Source of the DNA: Mycoemilia scoparia
Lineage: Eukaryota > Kickxellomycota > Kickxellomycetes > Kickxellales > Kickxellaceae
Assembly: GCA_027575805.1 (NCBI GenBank)
Contig: JANBPU010000002.1
Location: 248,001-312,000, forward strand
Reading direction: 5' to 3'
DNA length: 64,000 bases
The position numbers and the translations under genes are program-made. The notes under the pieces were generated by a model. It worked only from the letters and a program-made list of their open reading frames with translations. It did no database searches and had not been told where the DNA came from. Position 1 is the stretch's first letter. Every line of letters begins with the position of its first letter. Positions 44,038 through 55,417 of this stretch are shown here, piece by piece.

Positions 44038-45772
44038 ATGGATGTCAACGAGTTCAGAAAACGCGGAAAGGAGATTATCGATCTCATGGCCGATTACTAC
44101 GAGAACATCAACACATATCCACCTCTGTCTGCCGTCGAGCGGGGGTACCTTTCGAAACTTCTTCCTACTGAGGCCCCACAGAAGCCTGAATCTTTCGAGG
44201 ACCTGATCAAGGACTTCAACGGAAAGATCCTTCCTGGGGTTACCCACTGGCAATCGGGAAACTTCTTCGCCTGGTATTCCAGCACTGCTTCTTTCCCATC
44301 TCTCCTTGGTGATATGCTTAGCGGCATGATAAATTGCGTCGGCTTCAACGTAGGTTCGATGAAAATTGCCCTATATTTGCGGCTTATATTGCTATAATGA
44401 GTTTGTGTGACTAAACTTGGGTTTTTGACTTTAATGCTTTACACAGTGGATTTGTAGTCCTGCATGTACCGAGCTCGAGACAATTGTTTTGGATTGGCTC
44501 GCAAAAGCCTTTGGTATAGATGATGGTTTCTTGGCTACCAGAGGTGACGGATCTAAAGGTAAAGGCGGTGGCGTTATCCAGGGAAGCGCTAGTGAAGCAC
44601 ACATTGTTGTTATGCTTGCCGCTCGCGAGAAGATGTTGAATCGCCTCCGTGAGCAGGGCATGAGCGAAGAAGAAGTCGCAAGTGCTTCGACTCGCCTTAT
44701 CGCCTATGGTTCTGATCAGGTAGGGAAATGCAATACCATCCTTAATGTGTATATATGTGCTATGGATCGTACTTGGGTTTCTGTAAAATCAGCATGGCAA
44801 CTAAATCTCCTACTGCTTGTTAATGTATAACATCTATAGACACACTCATCAGGACAGAAGGCTTCAATGGTCATTGGATGCAAATTCTTCTCTATTCCAA
44901 GCAACGAAGATATGATTCTCACCAAGGAAAATCTTGAAAAGCAAATCGAGAAGGATAGAAAGGAGGGATTAATTCCATTCTTTGTCTGCGGAACCTTTGG
45001 AACTACCAACACATGTGCCATAGACGATTTTGTTGGAATCGGAGAAGTTGCAAAGAAAGAGGACTTGTGGTTCCATGTCGATGCTGCCTACGCTGGCTGT
45101 GCTCTCGTATGCCCAGAATACCGTCACCTTATCAAGGGCACTGAAATAAGCGATTCCTTCAATGTCAACCCCAACAAATTCTTGCTCGTCAACTTTGACT
45201 TTTCGGCCTTGTGGGTCAAGAACTCCCGTTACTTGCGCGATGCATTGAGCTGCGATCGTGAATACTATAGAAACGATGCATCTGATAGTGGAGATGTCAA
45301 GGACTACCGTGACTGGCAGCTCCCACTTGGCCGTCGCTTCCGTTCTCTGAAGCTTTGGTTTGTTATGCGTCTGTACGGTATCGAGGGGCTCCAGCAACAC
45401 ATCCAGAGAGCAATCAACCTCGGAAATTGGTTTGAGAAAAAGCTTCTCGAAGATGGTCGCTTCGAGATTGTCACCCCGGTTGCCTTTGGGCTGGTTGTAT
45501 TCCGTATAAAGGAATCCGCTCTTGATTTGGGCAACGAGACCACTGACCCCAAAGCCATCTTTGAGCATCAGAACGACATCAACGACAAGCTTCTCAAAGT
45601 TATGCTCAGCGATGGCAGAGTATTTTTGAGCGGATCCAAGGTCAAGGGCAAGGCCGTTGTCCGCGCCGTGTTTGGTGGAACCAACGTTAATCAGGAAACT
45701 GCCGAGACTCTCCTTAATGTCACTCTCGAGAGCACAAATAGGCTTTTGGGATCAAGCGATGGCCAAAATTAA
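44038..45772 (+). CDS. Aromatic-L-amino-acid decarboxylase-like PLP enzyme, 3 exons
   Basis: Exons 44038-44349, 44447-44719 and 44840-45772 give 505 aa. Group II PLP decarboxylases convert DOPA, tyrosine, tryptophan or 5-HTP to amines. The start MDVNEFRKRGKEIIDLMADY is the family start. Other motifs are LPGVTHWQSGNFFAWYSSTAS, GFNWICSPACTELE, VIQGSASEAHIVVMLAAR, WFHVDAAYAG (Asp pairing with PLP) and DYRDWQLPLGRRFRSLKLWF. The PLP-lysine motif is NPNKFLLVNFD with Lys308, where animal and plant enzymes have NPHKW: both the His before and the Trp after the lysine differ. The catalytic-loop Tyr appears kept (DREYYRND), which argues for decarboxylase rather than aldehyde synthase. Exact substrate cannot be read from sequence. 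Confidence 0.9.
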
Positions 45773-46412
45773 TGATCATCGTCTTTATTTTGACACTTTT
45801 GTGACCAAATGTGCGGTCGATAATTTATCTAATAATTTTGCTGTGTTACTCTTTCATTTAAATATTACTAACTATGTACACCCTATAATTTGGCAAGATT
45901 TCACTAGTCAACGAATCTATCTATGGAAGGCAGAAATGGATCCCTCAGGTTTTGACCCAAACATCAGCCATTCCATATGCAGCTTCTGGGGACCAATTTT
46001 ACCCAAGCCCTTGTAAACTTTGGCCATTTGGTTAAGAAATTGTCAGTGTGGGCGGATTAAGTGGTGGAAGCCTGATTGCATGTTATGCCTATGATTTTCC
46101 AAGTAGGCGAAATAATAGCATTTTTATTGGTAAAAATAGTCGCTTTAAAATGCTTTAGTAACAAGGAGGAGGGAAGGTTGATTGCTGGTAACAATGCACA
46201 TCAAATTAAGCCAATTTTGTAATAAGGCATTGGACTCAGATTTAAAGGAAAGCGAGTAATAGCCATAATCTAGTTTCGTCTGACGCTATTGTTTGGTTGT
46301 GGTGACTACAGGGCTTTCGCTTTTGCTCAGCATTGTCGTAATCTTTTCGATTTTTTGCTTTCTTCAACTACACTTTACTGCATATCGGTACATAGCCACT
46401 ATTAAATAAACC
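45773..46412. other. Intergenic, decarboxylase to prohibitin
   Basis: No gene or repeat recognised. Right end is the prohibitin promoter. Confidence 0.5.
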
Positions 46413-47603
46413 ATGGCTCAACGCGCACTAGAGAACTTGACTAAGATAGCCATATTCGCTGGCCTTGGTGCTGGTGTTGCTCAAGCCAGCATGTATGACG
46501 GTAAGATCCAAATTGGGGATTTCTACAAGATACTACAAATGCAAACAATTTCCTCAGAGCACTATAAATCAACAATATGCATGGTATTTTATTTGATATA
46601 AACAGTCCGTGGAGGACAGCGTGCAGTCATATTCGATCGTATACAGGGTGTAAAGCAGACGGTAATTGGCGAGGGAACACACTTTTTGGTCCCATGGCTA
46701 CAGAAGGCTGTTATATTCGATATTCGCACCAGACCTCGCAATATCTCAACCACCACAGGATCCCGCGATATGCAAATGGTTAGCCTTACCTTGCGTGTCC
46801 TCCAGAAACCTGATACCGAACGGCTCCCCACTCTTTACCAGAATCTTGGCACTGATTATGATGAGCGTGTGCTTCCCAGTATTGGTAACGAAGTCTTGAA
46901 GGGCATTGTAGCTCAGTTCGATGCCAGTGAACTTATCACCCAGCGCGAAGTGGTAAGTCTTGTGCTTGTTATACAGGCATTTATCAGTTTATTTAAATTT
47001 GATGTTCGTTTTATTTATTAACCGGCGTATGCGTGGGTTTTTAGGTCTCATACCGTATCAGAGAAGAGCTTATTCGCCGTGCTGGCGAATTCTTTATTAA
47101 ACTAGAGGACGTCTCAATTGTAAGCATTTCATTCACTTTCATAAAACTTCCATGCCAGATCCATGCCTTGGCACTAATGACTATTGCCCCCTCTCATAGA
47201 CCCATATGACATTTGGCAAAGAGTTTACTGACGCAGTCGAAAAGAAGCAAATTGGTAAGTAATTATGGAGATCTATTTAATACTGATATCTGTGATGGCT
47301 ACTGACCATTTGATCTCAACAAAAATAGCTCAACAGGAGGCTGAACGCGCCAAGTTTATTGTTGAGCGTGCCGAGCAAGAGAAGCACGCCGCTATCATCA
47401 GAGCAGAGGGCGAGGCCATTGCCGCCCAGCGCATCTCAGAAGCACTCCAAAAGGCAGGACCCGGCCTTGTAAAGCTACGTCGCATCGAGGCCTCTAAGGA
47501 AATCGCCAGAACACTATCCTCATCAAGAGGCGTTACCTACCTTCCAGCCAACGGTAGCGGTGGCAATGGAGCCAACATGCTCCTTAACATCGGATCAGCT
47601 TAA
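46413..47603 (+). CDS. PHB1: Prohibitin 1, 5 exons
   Basis: Exons 46413-46500, 46606-46952, 47045-47119, 47200-47254 and 47329-47603 give 279 aa, the usual length. Prohibitins 1 and 2 form large rings in the mitochondrial inner membrane that scaffold proteases and stabilise respiratory chain subunits. The N-terminal hydrophobic anchor ([17 protein letters not shown]) precedes the SPFH/PHB domain ([40 protein letters not shown]-like [13 protein letters not shown]). A coiled coil ([19 protein letters not shown]) and the conserved [20 protein letters not shown] complete the protein. VLQKP and the short first exon agree with type 1 rather than type 2. Introns are short GT-AG. All motifs are intact. 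Confidence 0.96.
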
Positions 47604-48063
47604 AATATATATATTTGTAATTGACTTGCCTTTGAAGGCCTTGGGTGTTTTAAATACAATACTTTTGATTTGAAATTTTCCATACAATATTAGGCGTAAT
47701 TGATAGTACAAATTCATTCGTACGCTTTATCCTATAGAGAGAGAGAGAAAAGAATCCCCAAATGAAAGCATGCCAGCAAGCCCTTTAATTGAACCCTTTC
47801 AGCAAAGAGGTGTGCTTGTTTGTACCCAGACAGACACAATGGTGGAACATAGCGTGTGACAGTTGAAATCACTAATCAGATTGTGATCACACCACACTCA
47901 CCATCAGAATTCTGTGGTAATGGTGGTGACCATGACCTGGTTCTTGGCAAGAGGCTGCGTGGCACGCCTACAAGGGGGACAGCAATGTCAAATGCCGTAC
48001 CGAACTTCTTTTCCCTTCACCCGCTACCATATATTTGATTTTCATAGGCTATTGTCCTTTGCA
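47604..48063. other. Intergenic, prohibitin to VPS27
   Basis: No gene seen; contains a short GA run near 47738-47750 and the VPS27 promoter. Confidence 0.5.
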
Positions 48064-50842
48064 ATGTCGTTTTTATTTTCGTCTTCAACGCCCAAGGAAA
48101 TAGGTAAGGGAAATGTACTTGCATTTGATATACAATGGAATTGCATAATGGGCATGTTAAGGGGGCTACATGATTGACTACGGCTTGCGCATTAGAAACA
48201 CTGACCGATGAGAACATTCCTGGGCACACTCTCAACCTAAGCCAGGCGCTTGATCTTGCCGACAAAGTCCGTTCAAAAGAATACACGGTAAAAGACGTCG
48301 CGCGTGGGCTAAAGGAGCGCATTTCACATGACAACCCAAATGTTCAGATACTTGCCCTGAATGTAAGTAAGCCTGCATGCTATAGCTGCGTGGGATATCA
48401 AACAGCATGATTTGCGATGCTAATGGCAAGCTTGGACATCAATAGCTTACAGACGTAGTTATCAAGAACGGCGGAGACTTATTTCTAGTCGAAGTATCTT
48501 CAAAAGACTTTGTCGACAACATAACCAATATAGTCAGACACAGTGTAAGTCCAGCAATTGGTGTTTATTGATTTAGTTTTCATTATACCATACCAGCTCC
48601 ACTCTAAACTCTACAATGCTGCACAAATGGTTGAACTAAACAGGGCTACAGCTACGAGCTTCAAAAAGAGCTGTTGAGACTTATCCAGGAATGGGCAACT
48701 CTGTGTTCAGGGAACCCGGAGCTGGCATATATGACCAATGCGTATACACAGCTAACACGCGAGGGTAAGTGTCAATGTATAAATTTTATATGTGGGTGTC
48801 TTCGATGAGTGCCTATGAATCCTGATAACGTGGGTTAATATAGGATACAGCTTTCCCAAGGCCACTACTGTAAGCAGGGCTTTGATCGAAACACATGCGG
48901 TAAGCTCCATAGTAGTTACGTTCAGGAATAAATGCCGAAATTTCAGTCCCAGGTTTCAACCAAAAACACTCAATTCCTTTTAGGCACCCGAGTGGACCGA
49001 TAGCGATGTTTGTATGCGCTGCAGAACTCCATTCACCTTCACAAACAGGAAGCACCATTGCCGCAATTGTGGCAATTGCTTCTGTCAGACCTGCTCAGAA
49101 AACACGCTCCCAATCCCCAAGTTTGCAATATATGATCCTGTCCGTGTTTGCCATGGCTGCTATCTTAGACTAAAGAACATTGTCTCTATCGAGTAAGGAC
49201 TGTAGATATTTTTGGTGGCATTTAGTTCTGCTGGAGTTTGACTCTAACTTTATTAGCTTTGTTCTGGCATAGTGATTCGCAAAAACACTCTTCCCGTTCA
49301 GGCACTGCGACTGCAAGCAAGAAAAAGCCCACGCCAAGCCCGAATTTGTACACTCCGCAGAAGAAGAGCACATCGATCCAGACGCCATCAACTTTGGAGG
49401 ATGAGGATGCGGATCTCAAGCGTGCCATCGAGCTATCTCTCAAAGAATCAAAACTATATGAGGCTACGCACACTCCAGCGAATGTGGTGGCTTCAAACAA
49501 CGAGCCTCACCCGCTGCCACTGCAGGTATGTGCCTAAAAGGGCTCGATGCTGGCAATGATACAATGTCCGTGCTGCTTGGTTACTAAGATGTCCATTTTC
49601 ATTCTTATAGAACGACGATGATGAAGAGGATGATCCGGATATGAAGGCGGCTATTGAGGCATCTTTGCGGGAAATGAGCATATCAAGATCGCCAGAGCAG
49701 AATTATCCGAATATATCACAGCCAACTCCTCCCGAATCAGAGTCAATCCACAATGTAAGTCATTGAGCTGTAGAATTGCCGTAAGTGTCCACTCTTTATA
49801 CAAACTTTTTTATTTATATTTACCCTTTTGTCTTGAATAGTTCATGCCATCAAACACGAATCTTGATACACAACCACACGGAGTAGAAGATCAAGATAGA
49901 GACGAAGACAACCCTCTCACAACCATTGAGCAGGAAAACGTGAATCTCTTTGAATCGCTCTTACAGCGTATCAAGGAGAGCGGCCAAGATATCTCAAATG
50001 ACCAGCAGATTCAGGTATGGCATAATCCCATGAATTAAAATAGGGCATATAATGTAGGAACTTGCTGCTTTGACACACATATATTAATTATTATTATTAT
50101 TATAATACTTCATATGTACTACTAGTTTTTGCACGAGAGTATAAGCGATTTACAGCCCAAAGTAAATGCTGCAATTGATCGTGTAGATGGCAAACACCAA
50201 CAGTTAAGCCAGCTGCTGAAGCGCATTGGTACTGCAACAAAGATTTACGATCAACTATTAGAGCAACGCCTGTCGTTTGCAAAACTTCCGGGATCAACTG
50301 CTCAGCAAAGCAGCAGAATAGACTCTCCAGAAAGGCCCCCATCCACGGCATATTCTTACCACAATATTCAGCCACAGGTTTCGCAGCCATACAATCCCCC
50401 TACCTCAGCGACACCTGGCTTCAACATCACTCCCCAACAGACATTTGCAGCTCAGCAGCCCCCAGCAGTCCCGCCACAACAGCAATCTCAGCTCTATGAT
50501 CAGGGATACAGTCATCCGCCAGACCAACAGTATTATGAGCAGCCTGCCCCTTCGAATTATCACCAGCCATATCCACCCACCACCCAGCAGAACCATGTAC
50601 CCCCTGCCCCTGATCCAAATATAAATTACCAACAGCCTCATCCTCAGTTGCAGCCTCCCCAGAATCCATCAGTAGTTGGCAACCATGCTTCCCCTGCTAT
50701 CACATCCCAGAGCTTGGTTCCTTCGATCCCTCCGTTAATGCCAACGTCAAAGACAGCAAGCGGGCAGCCCAATCAGGAGGCCCCACAAAATGGTCAGAAA
50801 AAGGAAGAGGAGGAGGAAGAGCAACTCCTGATTGAACTTTAG
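48064..50842 (+). CDS. VPS27: ESCRT-0 subunit VPS27/HRS, 10 exons
   Basis: Exons 48064-48103, 48196-48362, 48446-48544, 48644-48764, 48844-48899, 48984-49192, 49273-49525, 49611-49754, 49841-50014 and 50126-50842 give 659 aa. ESCRT-0 recruits ubiquitinated cargo to endosomes for multivesicular body sorting. Domains in order: VHS (about 12-150, with [20 protein letters not shown]), FYVE zinc finger (about 163-230, with [19 protein letters not shown] binding PI3P), two ubiquitin-interacting motifs ([15 protein letters not shown] near 274; [15 protein letters not shown] near 325), a GAT-like coiled region (about 375-450), and a Pro/Gln-rich tail. The protein ends in LLIEL, a clathrin box. The UVRAG-family gene 6 kb away supplies the PI3P pathway that FYVE reads, but linkage is probably chance. 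Confidence 0.94.
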
Positions 50843-51404
50843 ACCCAATAATCTCACAAGCATGATATAAATCCATTTCCTACCAACACTGTATTTGAAT
50901 TTTTCACAAGACTTTTATTGTTTTTTTTGCTACCCCTTAAACACAATGCGTTTAAAATACAGTTGAGTACAATTCCAAAGTGATCAAACATATGGGCAAT
51001 AATTTTTGAAGAGTGAAAGTTTACTAGTAAAACTGGACATCCATTTAGCTGTGATTTCCCCTATAATCACTGGTCCCCAAAATTCACCCTTCAAAAATTA
51101 TGATCCATATGGTTGGCATCACAATGTTACAGATGACAAACACCTCCAATGTTGTGATTCCATCTGGCGATCGTGATAAATAGAACGCCACGTGACCAAG
51201 GCGTGTATGTTATATAATACTTGGATATCAGTCGTCGCACAAATGATGATGATGATGATGATGATGGATCCTGGGCCCAATGCTCCATAATCTTCTCCAT
51301 TCCCTATGAAAAGGCTCCCACATGTACTGTGTGTTGCAAGATTAATGTTACCTCTTTTTTACAAAGAAACCTTTTTGATCATATAAATTTTGCTCTATAT
51401 AACT
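50843..51404. other. Intergenic, VPS27 to questin-oxidase-like gene
   Basis: Contains MITE-like copy 10 and a GAT microsatellite (51244-51267). Promoter of the downstream gene is expected here. Confidence 0.6.
50990..51110 (+). mobile_element. MITE-like element copy 10 (subfamily I)
   Basis: ATATGGGCAATAATTTTTGA at the left and TTCAAAAATTATGATCCATA at the right. Interior GTTTACTAGTAAAACTGGAC, CATTTAGCTGTGATT and CTATAATCACTGG. It lies 148 bp past the VPS27 stop. Confidence 0.85.
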
Positions 51405-53246
51405 ATGCCGACTGATAATCCCAAAAGCCAGGAAAAAGTACGCCTAAAATGCCAGGGGATAACTCCGCATGATTCATGTACGCATGGGAAGCCGCTAACC
51501 AGCGCGAGGTTTCGCCTTCCTAAGTCGCTTGACAGCTTGTGTGGGCTTCACTTTTCTCCGAACTCTATGGTAGTACCTGGCCTGACTAGGCCCCAAATCG
51601 AGATGGCAACGAAGCTGGTAAAAAGAGATATTGAAGATAACCACACGTTTACCAATCGCAAACGAGGTTTCCACAACCACTTCAACCACCACATGCTTGC
51701 CTCGCTTACCTTGGGCGCAAGTGCGGCTAGATTGGAACACATATATAAAAGAGTTCACAGGCCCATGGAGCTACGTAACCTAGGATATGTGCCGGGGATC
51801 CAAATCACGCCAGGAAACATTGACATTTATCGACACAAAGATGCGCTTTACTCTGACTGGCTGCTCTACTATTTGGAAACCATAAAGGCAAACGGCGGAG
51901 ACTGGGCGAAGGTTCTTGAGGAGTATTTTTTCCACCCATCCCTGTTCTCGGGAAATATGTCTGGCGTGTTCCACCCGTTGATCCAAGTCGGCTATGGTGC
52001 TGAGTTTGAGTGCGAGGCAATTGTGGCTCAAGGTCTGGCAATGGGCAGCGTTAGCAAGCCAACTTTCGGATACCTGTTCAATACCAACGGAGATCTTCTG
52101 GGTGATGAATGCGAAGCTGCTGAAAACGGTACAGCTATGGGGTCCGATGCTGGAATGAAAGATATGATGAGCGGATCTATGGAATCCAATGCTGGAATGA
52201 AGGATATGATGAGCGGATCTATGGAATCCAATGCTGGAATGAAGGATATGATGGGCAAATCTATGGAATCCAATGCTGGAATGAAAGATGTGATGAGTGA
52301 ATCTATGGAATCCAATGCTGGAATGAAAGATATGATGGGCAAATCTATGGAATCCGATGCTGGAATGAAAGATATGATGGGCAAATCTATGAACGCAATG
52401 GACGTAAAAACCATGAGTGATAAGATGAATTGTTGCAGATTAGCAAATAATAAAGCCGGGACTAGTCTATTGAGTATCCTCAATCAGGTACAACATGATA
52501 AATCATTTGTGCCCATTGTCGAAAGCTTCACTGGCGGCGATCCGTTCGATGACTTTGTCAAGAAGGCTGGTAGAGAGGTCAGCATCTACGCCTCCAAATG
52601 GAAGATATCACAAGATCCTGATGCCATAAGCCTGAAGACAAAAGAGTTTTATCTTGCCGCTTGCTTGTTATACGCATCTACGCCAAAGAAGGACTTCTTT
52701 TTGGCCCACGGTGTAACATCTGCATACTTCCTTCCCATCCTGCTGCCCTTATTCTCGATTAAGAATCAAATCCGCCTTTTGAGAGCACATTGGGCTGCGC
52801 TGTTGGCATTTTACATAGTCGTTGGGACACCAGAGATCAAGTATCCATCACAGACCACCGATTCACAATCCCAGGAAGGTGAGACAGAAAGATGGAGCAA
52901 GATCTTTGCTGACAGTATTGACAATGACGATGAGCATCTGGCAAAAGTAACTAGAGGGTTATGGAGAGGCTCAACGTTGTTTGCGTATCCACTTAGTCCC
53001 AAGGAAAAGGCATTGCTAAGCCAGTGGCAGAATGATGACACCCAATTTGAATATCCCTGGCCAATAAGTCCACCAGATTGGACATCAGTCGCTGAAGACA
53101 CGCTTAAACAAGTGTACAATGAGAGTTCTGGAAATCCAGCTGGCACATGGGAAAAATACCTTAACCCAAAAACAATGGAGATATTTGAAGAGCAAAGAAA
53201 ATCTGATGCCGCTGCCGCCGCCGCCGCTGCTGCTGCTAAAAAATAG
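51405..53246 (+). CDS. Questin-oxidase-like protein with internal Met-rich repeats
   Basis: Single exon, 613 aa from the first ATG at 51405. The questin oxidase-like family (DUF4243; GedK/AflY relatives) performs Baeyer-Villiger-type oxidations in fungal polyketide pathways and has diverged homologues of unknown substrate. Recognised segments: FNHHMLASLTLGASAARLEH, YKRVHRPM, GDWAKVLEEYFFHPSLFSGN and GVFHPLIQVGYGAEF, then HGVTSAYFLPILLP in the C-terminal half. Between them, residues 250-333 are six tandem copies of a 14-residue unit (GMKDMMSGSMESNA and variants). A run of nine Ala near the C-terminus is followed by KK. No biosynthetic cluster surrounds the gene. The oxidase fold is inferred from these segments; activity is not known. 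Confidence 0.72.
   Translation: MPTDNPKSQEKVRLKCQGITPHDSCTHGKPLTSARFRLPKSLDSLCGLHFSPNSMVVPGLTRPQIEMATKLVKRDIEDNHTFTNRKRGFHNHFNHHMLASLTLGASAARLEHIYKRVHRPMELRNLGYVPGIQITPGNIDIYRHKDALYSDWLLYYLETIKANGGDWAKVLEEYFFHPSLFSGNMSGVFHPLIQVGYGAEFECEAIVAQGLAMGSVSKPTFGYLFNTNGDLLGDECEAAENGTAMGSDAGMKDMMSGSMESNAGMKDMMSGSMESNAGMKDMMGKSMESNAGMKDVMSESMESNAGMKDMMGKSMESDAGMKDMMGKSMNAMDVKTMSDKMNCCRLANNKAGTSLLSILNQVQHDKSFVPIVESFTGGDPFDDFVKKAGREVSIYASKWKISQDPDAISLKTKEFYLAACLLYASTPKKDFFLAHGVTSAYFLPILLPLFSIKNQIRLLRAHWAALLAFYIVVGTPEIKYPSQTTDSQSQEGETERWSKIFADSIDNDDEHLAKVTRGLWRGSTLFAYPLSPKEKALLSQWQNDDTQFEYPWPISPPDWTSVAEDTLKQVYNESSGNPAGTWEKYLNPKTMEIFEEQRKSDAAAAAAAAAAKK
52152..52403 (+). repeat. 42-bp minisatellite, six in-frame units
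   Basis: Units start GGAATGAAAGATATGATG at 52152 and repeat every 42 bp to 52403. Length is a multiple of three so the frame is kept. Units 1-2 and 3, 5, 6 group by AGCGGA versus GGCAAA, which suggests stepwise duplication. Confidence 0.95.
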
Positions 53247-53309
53247 CATTCTCCCACCATCAGCCATTAAATTCCAACTTTTTAAAGTTTATTCGCCTAG
53301 CTAGATGAC

Positions 53310-53427
53310 ATTTGGATCACAATTTTTGAAAGGTAAATTTTGGTGACAATGATTATAGACGCAATCAAAGCCAAATGGATGTCCAGTTTTACTAGTAAAC
53401 ATATACCTTTCAAAATTGTCTCCAATA
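53310..53427 (-). mobile_element. MITE-like element copy 11 (subfamily I, reverse)
   Basis: AATTTTTGAAAGGTAAATTT at the left and ACCTTTCAAAATTG at the right. Interior AGCCAAATGGATGTCCAG and TTTTACTAGTAAAC read in reverse. It begins 63 bp past the preceding stop. Confidence 0.8.
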
Positions 53428-53587
53428 TAACAGCCTTAATGTTACCTTTGCTTGTTTCACTAAATTATTTTCTATATGTATGAACTGCTTATTAAACCCA
53501 CCAACTTTTAGCAGGCATTCTCTCAGCGCCTAATCTAAATGGCAAGTTCTCCATCAAAAGGAAACAGACAAGTGTGCTCATACATAC

Positions 53588-53692
53588 CCTGCAAATCAGC
53601 CCATAGCCCATATATTTTAGCTAGAGCCTGGCAGACTATTGGCTATTATCCAGGGTACTCTTCTGGTACACCTTCAAAGGAGATTCTACCAA
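53588..53692 (+). repeat. Repeat family B, copy 2
   Basis: Collinear with 29440-29545 (ATTTTAGCT, CTGGCAGA, CTTCTGGTACA, AAAGG). A weaker match lies at about 15610-15670. Confidence 0.55.
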
Positions 53693-53943
53693 ATGATTGT
53701 TAATTTTGTATCGTTAATTCGTTCAACCCAACATACTCAATCAAGCATCTCCCCATAATCTTGTTCTTTTTGATAAAACGCCGGTTATGTAAACAACCAT
53801 TGAGGACAACAATCACCATTCTTTTCATCACATTCCTTTCGTCAACTCTATTTTTATAACTTTTATATAAGGTCTTATTTAGCGCAAAGTTAATCAGACA
53901 GAAATGGGGTGAGCTTAATAACAACTATTGCCAAACAGATCAA

Positions 53944-55106
53944 ATGGCCTACCAGCCAAGCTTGCTCAGCAACTTAAATACAAACATATTGAATGATATT
54001 AGACTAGTCAACGGCTTATTTGCATACTTCGGTATGACTATGTTTGCATTGTACGCTGCCAAGCTTGTAGCGATGCTTTTAGACTTCACTGGGGCCTCTG
54101 CAATCAAGATTGAAAGATTTGGAGCCAGAAAGGGATACTGGGCAGGTAGGGACCGCCTTTGAAAACGTTGCCTTATATTCATATATCTGTATATATAAAT
54201 ATCTACAGAAAAATCCATACATAGAGAACCAAAAAGATAGCATATTGTACAAAAGTGACACTAAAAACATGGTGATTTTGTATAGTTGTCACCGGCTGCA
54301 CTGATGGTATTGGTAAGGAGTTGACAAAGCAGCTTGCCAAGAAAAAGTTCAATTTGGTCTTGATTTCTCGTAGCCAGCAAAAGCTTGAGGATTTTGCAAA
54401 AGAGATCGAGGCTGAATATGGCGTTGAGACAAAGATTTATGTTGTCGACTTCACAAAGATTACCCAGAAAAACTACGATGAGATCAAACAGGTCCTGGAC
54501 TCTATCCCTGTTGGCGTTTTGGCTAACAACGTCGGCCTGAGCCATGACCACTCTACACCATTCCTTGAAGAGGATATGGAACGTGTCCGCAACATGATCC
54601 ACATCAATATCAATGGCCTAGTCGAAATGACCAGAATTGTTCTTCCCCAAATGAAGGAGCGCAAGAACGGGCTGATCCTCAACAGTGGCTCATACGCTGG
54701 CTTGATCCCCACTCCGTTCCTCAGCGTTTACTCTGGAACAAAGGCCTTTGTTAAAAACTTTAGCCAAGCTCTTGCCGCCGAGGTTGAAAAGGATGGCATT
54801 GTTGTCCAGCATCTCACCACATACTTTGTTGCAACTGCAATGACCAAGGTCAGACGCGCTACCTTCTTGATCCCAACCGCCGAGTCGTATGCCAAAAACA
54901 TCATCAGGTACTTGGGTTCTCCCTGTGGAACCAACAGCCCCTATACAATGGTCCCACATTTTGGTCACGCCATCTATGTCTTCTTTACCCAGAACATTCT
55001 CTCTGAAAGCTTTGTTGTAAAGAAGTCATACGATCACGGATTGGTATTCTACAAAAGATGGCTCAAGAAGGTTGCTAGAGAAAACGAAAAGGCAAAGGCC
55101 AACTGA
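53944..55106 (+). CDS. IFA38: Very-long-chain 3-oxoacyl-CoA reductase (IFA38/HSD17B12), 2 exons
   Basis: Exons 53944-54145 and 54286-55106 give 340 aa. This short-chain dehydrogenase carries out the second step of microsomal fatty-acid elongation in the ER. An N-terminal membrane helix (FAYFGMTMFALYAAKLVAM) precedes the Rossmann fold: WAVVTGCTDGIGKEL (NADPH site), LANNVG, and catalytic Ser, Tyr and Lys in NSGSYAGLIPTP and YSGTKAF. The C-terminal segment is basic and partly hydrophobic (HFGHAIYVFFTQNIL), as in the family. The intron falls just before the glycine motif. The length and motifs fit Ifa38; steroid substrates as in animals are unlikely in a fungus. Confidence 0.92.
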
Positions 55107-55417
55107 TGCCCCCGAATATTAATTTGTCTATTCCTTTCTATAAAATGAAGGAATATCAGTGAAACGTCATATCCGACTATCCGTTTTGGATCCAACTTTA
55201 AATAAGAACAACAATATCAAATTGATGATGTTAAAAATGTTAATTCTAAAATGGCCACAAGACAAAGCAAGTTGCATTTGATATTTAAACCTGAATTATC
55301 ATAAATATTAGCGAAAATTACTAGTGATTCAAATGTATCCATTCCCAATGATAAAGGCACACGAAAGTGTACTCGGGATTAGTATAAATTAGACCCAAAA
55401 AAAGCCACACTGAGAGG
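55107..55417. other. Intergenic, between convergent reductase and PAN3
   Basis: AT-rich 3' flanks; no gene or repeat. Confidence 0.6.

Larger units (their letters stand above)
53247..53943. other. Intergenic, questin-oxidase-like to ketoreductase
   Basis: Contains MITE-like copy 11 and repeat family B copy 2; promoter of the reductase at the right end. Confidence 0.6.

Noticed and set aside
51390..51404. Longer start for the questin-oxidase-like protein
   Set aside because: The upstream codon is TTG; first ATG is at 51405.
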